From assembly GCA_015060625.1 (NCBI GenBank), contig SUYC01000001.1, positions 340,783 to 404,782 of the forward strand: DNA of 64,000 nucleotides, read 5' to 3'. The notes beneath the pieces are model-generated. The model searched no databases. It was not told the DNA's origin and worked only from the letters and a program-made list of their open reading frames with translations. Shown piece after piece: positions 62,491 to 64,000 of this stretch. A program made the position numbers and the translations under genes. Every line of letters begins with the position of its first letter. Positions within the stretch are counted from its first letter, which is position 1. This DNA is from Xylanibacter ruminicola. Its GTDB lineage: Bacteria; Bacteroidota; Bacteroidia; Bacteroidales; Bacteroidaceae.

Positions 62491-62611
62491 AAAAGCCTCT
62501 TTGAAGTGCAGAAATATCCACCGAACGACCAAAAGGTCTCTTTGAAGTGCAGAAATATCCACCGAACGACCAAAAGGTCTCTTTGAAATGCAGGACTATC
62601 CACCGAATAGC
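62491..62611 (+). repeat. Three tandem repeats of about 41 bp
   Basis: Units at 62491-62530, 62531-62571 and 62572-62611 share AAAAGGTCTCTTTGAAGTGC then AGAAATATCCACCGAACGAC. The third is more divergent and a degraded fourth may precede them (62461-62490). There are no spacers, so it is not a CRISPR array. Confidence 0.8.
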
Positions 62612-62832
62612 AGATACTTGCAGCCGCTTCGCCCGAATGGGCGGTAAAGAGCCACGGGTGCGACACGAAATCCCTTTGACCTGGCAAAGGGTTGCGTGGC
62701 GTACTTGTGGAATGGGCGAATCAGACACTCTTCGGCTTGACCTCAATCTTTGATTGAAATCATAGCCGATGTGTGTCCGCCCTGGCGCACGGATGTGTGG
62801 TACTTGGCAGGGGTGAACAGACATAAAGAAAA

Positions 62833-62877
62833 TCAGAGGCAGAGTGTTGGCTCACTAGAGCCTTAACGTGCCCCTGA
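62833..62877 (-). terminator. Terminator of the 62959-63372 gene
   Basis: TCAG-A-GGCA and TGCC-C-CTGA, with inner GGCTC-ACTA-GAGCC. Followed on the minus strand by ATTTTCTTTATG. Confidence 0.75.
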
Positions 62878-62914
62878 CTTTTCTGTTGGCTGTTCTCTCC
62901 TGCTTGCCTCCAGA

Positions 62915-62954
62915 GCCGAATGTGGCAGGGCTTTATGCGCTGCCTCTTTCGGCT
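62915..62954 (-). repeat. Structured 40-bp 3'-UTR repeat, copy 1
   Basis: GCCGAATGTGGCAGGGCTTT then ATGCGCTGCCTCTTTCGGCT. It folds as AGCCGAA/TTTCGGCT, GGCAG/CTGCC and GC-TTTAT-GC. It lies 4 bp after the stop of the 62959-63372 gene. A copy with one change recurs at 63933-63972. Confidence 0.8.
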
Positions 62955-62958
62955 GGAA

Positions 62959-63372
62959 CTACTGCTTAAGCAGGGCTTTGCCGTACTTGTACCACCAGTA
63001 AACAGAATCGTAGAGTGCGTAAACACGCTCTTTGAAGAAGTCTGGATACTTTGGTGTTAGCTCTTCTGCATTGTAACCTGCAATGACACAGATGAAAGAG
63101 AGGTCGCCCTCGATGTAATCACACCATTTGTTCTGGCCAAGACACCAGCCGAGGATGTTATCAAACTCGGCTTCGCTTTTTGGCAACTGCACGTGCACGA
63201 CAAGGTGCGGCTTGTCCTGCTGGTACAGGAGCCAATAGGAACCATGTCCTTCAATGTGTTTCAACTCTGCCTTGAAGGACTCGAAGGCAACATACTTTGG
63301 CTTCAGCCCAGGCCTCTGGAGGCGTGGGAACAATACTAAATCACTTTTTTCAATCTTTCTGATTTCCATCAT
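62959..63372 (-). CDS. Unknown 137-residue protein
   Basis: I do not recognise the family. The product starts MMEIRKIEKSDLVLFPRLQR and has LVVHVQLPKSEAEFDNILGW, WCDYIEGDLSFICVIAGYNA and a C-terminal YDSVYWWYKYGKALLKQ rich in Tyr and Trp. No signal peptide or membrane segment. It is a self-contained transcription unit with a perfect promoter (63517-63486), a leader of about 105 nt, a structured 40-bp element after the stop and a terminator. The same 3' element 1 kb away suggests a family of similar cassettes. Confidence 0.7.
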   Translation of the reverse strand: MMEIRKIEKSDLVLFPRLQRPGLKPKYVAFESFKAELKHIEGHGSYWLLYQQDKPHLVVHVQLPKSEAEFDNILGWCLGQNKWCDYIEGDLSFICVIAGYNAEELTPKYPDFFKERVYALYDSVYWWYKYGKALLKQ

Positions 63373-63485
63373 CGTAAATTTTTAGTGGGTTAAACAATCT
63401 CACTCACATCATTTTACCACCGATGCCTACGACAGTTGGCCGGTTGGTGGGCAAATTGTGCCACTCTTGATGCAATTATCTGCTG

Positions 63486-63517
63486 CAAAGGTATGGATTT
63501 TATTCGGAATGAACAAA
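63486..63517 (-). promoter_or_regulatory. Promoter of the 62959-63372 gene
   Basis: Minus strand TTTG (63517-63514), 20 bp, TACCTTTG (63493-63486). Confidence 0.85.
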
Positions 63518-63890
63518 TGTTTTGAAGGAAATGTTTGATTAGAGTGAGCCGTAGGCTTAGTGTTGGCAAGTGCTTGCTGGACTTTTAAGTACAGATTTTT
63601 GTGTGCCTGTGGTGAGCTGTAAGCCATTTGTGGAATGAAAACGGCAGGAGTGCGTAGGTGCTGCGCGACATACAGCAATCGCTGTCCACTTGTGGCAAAA
63701 CAGTGTGTATGTGCTTGCACATTCTCTCTATTTTGAAGCGTTGCCGTATGCCGCATTAGCAGCACCTTCGCTCTCCAGAGTGTCATGTAACAAGTGGCTA
63801 GCCCACCTCAGGCATACAAAAAGCATATCTAAGATATGAAAGCACGTAGGGGATTGTGGGCGGGGTGCGCACGAATGTGCGGTAAAAAAA

Positions 63891-63921
63891 GAGGCAGGGG
63901 TGAATTTGATTCACTCCTGCT
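63891..63921 (-). terminator. Terminator of the gene entering from the right edge
   Basis: AGGCAGGGGTGAAT and ATTCACTCCTGCTT form a 14-bp stem (with G-T pairs), followed on the minus strand by CTTTTTTT. Confidence 0.8.
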
Positions 63922-63932
63922 TATTGATGATA

Positions 63933-63972
63933 GCCGAATGTGGCGGGGCTTTATGCGCTGCCTCTTTCGGCT
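63933..63972 (-). repeat. Structured 40-bp 3'-UTR repeat, copy 2
   Basis: Identical to 62915-62954 except A to G at one stem position (GGCGG pairs with CTGCC through G-U). Same orientation, 1,018 bp away. Confidence 0.8.
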
Positions 63973-64000
63973 ATTTTGCTTTTAAGGTGATGAGCCAAGG
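63971..64000 (-). CDS. 3' end of a further minus-strand gene (partial)
   Basis: A minus-strand frame from the window edge reads PWLITLKAK and then TAG at 63973-63971. It is directly followed by the structured 40-bp element and a strong terminator, exactly as for the 62959-63372 gene. Only nine codons are visible, so the product is unknown. Confidence 0.35.
   Translation of the reverse strand, partial: PWLITLKAK

Larger units (their letters stand above)
62092..62832. other. Non-coding, repeat-bearing stretch upstream of the tape-measure gene
   Basis: No convincing gene in about 740 bp. It holds an extended hairpin (62316-62348), a GC-rich segment (62340-62395) and a tandem repeat array (62491-62611). 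Open frames over the array encode repeats such as LHFKETFWSFGGYF and look like products of the repeat rather than genes. Confidence 0.5.

Noticed and set aside
62491..62611. Possible CRISPR array from the tandem repeats
   Set aside because: The units follow one another directly with no unique spacers, and no cas gene is near.
62400..62824. Two minus-strand frames over the tandem repeats
   Set aside because: They are created by the 41-bp repeats, differ by frame, and have no promoter or family features.
63427..63786. 119-residue minus-strand open frame
   Set aside because: The perfect promoter of the next gene (63486-63517) lies inside it, and the translation has no recognisable domain.

Overview
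The window is chromosomal DNA from a member of the Bacteroidales, most likely Prevotella or a close relative. Three things point there. Promoters repeatedly match the Bacteroidetes consensus TTTG, about 20 bp, TAnnTTTG. Shine-Dalgarno sequences are mostly absent. The gene families are Bacteroidales ones: DUF3256, DUF4296, a short IorAB with an adjacent aminotransferase, an HU-HIG protein with a smalltalk protein, and an IntDOT-like integrase. No ribosomal RNA or CRISPR array was seen.

Core region 1 (1-21.5 kb) starts with the 3' end of rpoD. It then holds an arylpyruvate:ferredoxin oxidoreductase operon (iorA, iorB, aminotransferase), an outer-membrane FadL-like protein, a Tyr/Trp-rich secreted protein, prmA, a candidate small RNA, carB, a YigZ-family gene and tRNA-Ser(CGA). 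A serine operon follows (serC, serA, HIT protein, DUF1015, TSCPD), then folK-like, M64 peptidase and TrmH-type methylase genes, mtgA and an OmpA-type lipoprotein.

Accessory region 1 (21.6-38.1 kb) is a variable island. A leftward phage- or satellite-like operon carries an M15 peptidase, a primase-like DUF3987 protein, an SSB-like protein, a Rha-family regulator and unknown genes. Next comes a complete Type I restriction-modification operon: hsdM, a 55-residue gene, hsdS, a DUF262/DUF1524 protein, a Fic protein and hsdR. The HU-HIG and smalltalk genes lie on its far side. Between hsdM and HU there is a striking nested palindrome. Two intergenic segments, at 8.2 and 27.5 kb, look like two members of one small-RNA family.

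Core region 2 (38.2-55 kb) has proS and a long leftward run: ileS, dksA-like, lspA, DUF4296, nucleoside MFS transporter, rsmE, paaK-type ligase, DUF3256. It continues with a Dcu transporter, a phosphosugar mutase, a TPR protein, a small membrane protein and tRNA-Arg(TCT).

Accessory region 2 (55-64 kb) is an element integrated at the tRNA-Arg 3' end. It has an IntDOT-like tyrosine recombinase behind four iterated repeats, a tail protein and a frameshifted tape-measure gene. Beyond these the phage genes stop, and the DNA holds tandem repeats, a strong hairpin and a gene flanked by a structured 40-bp repeat that recurs 1 kb away. The iorAB/aminotransferase operon and the paaK gene together could interconvert aromatic amino acids and aryl-acetates.
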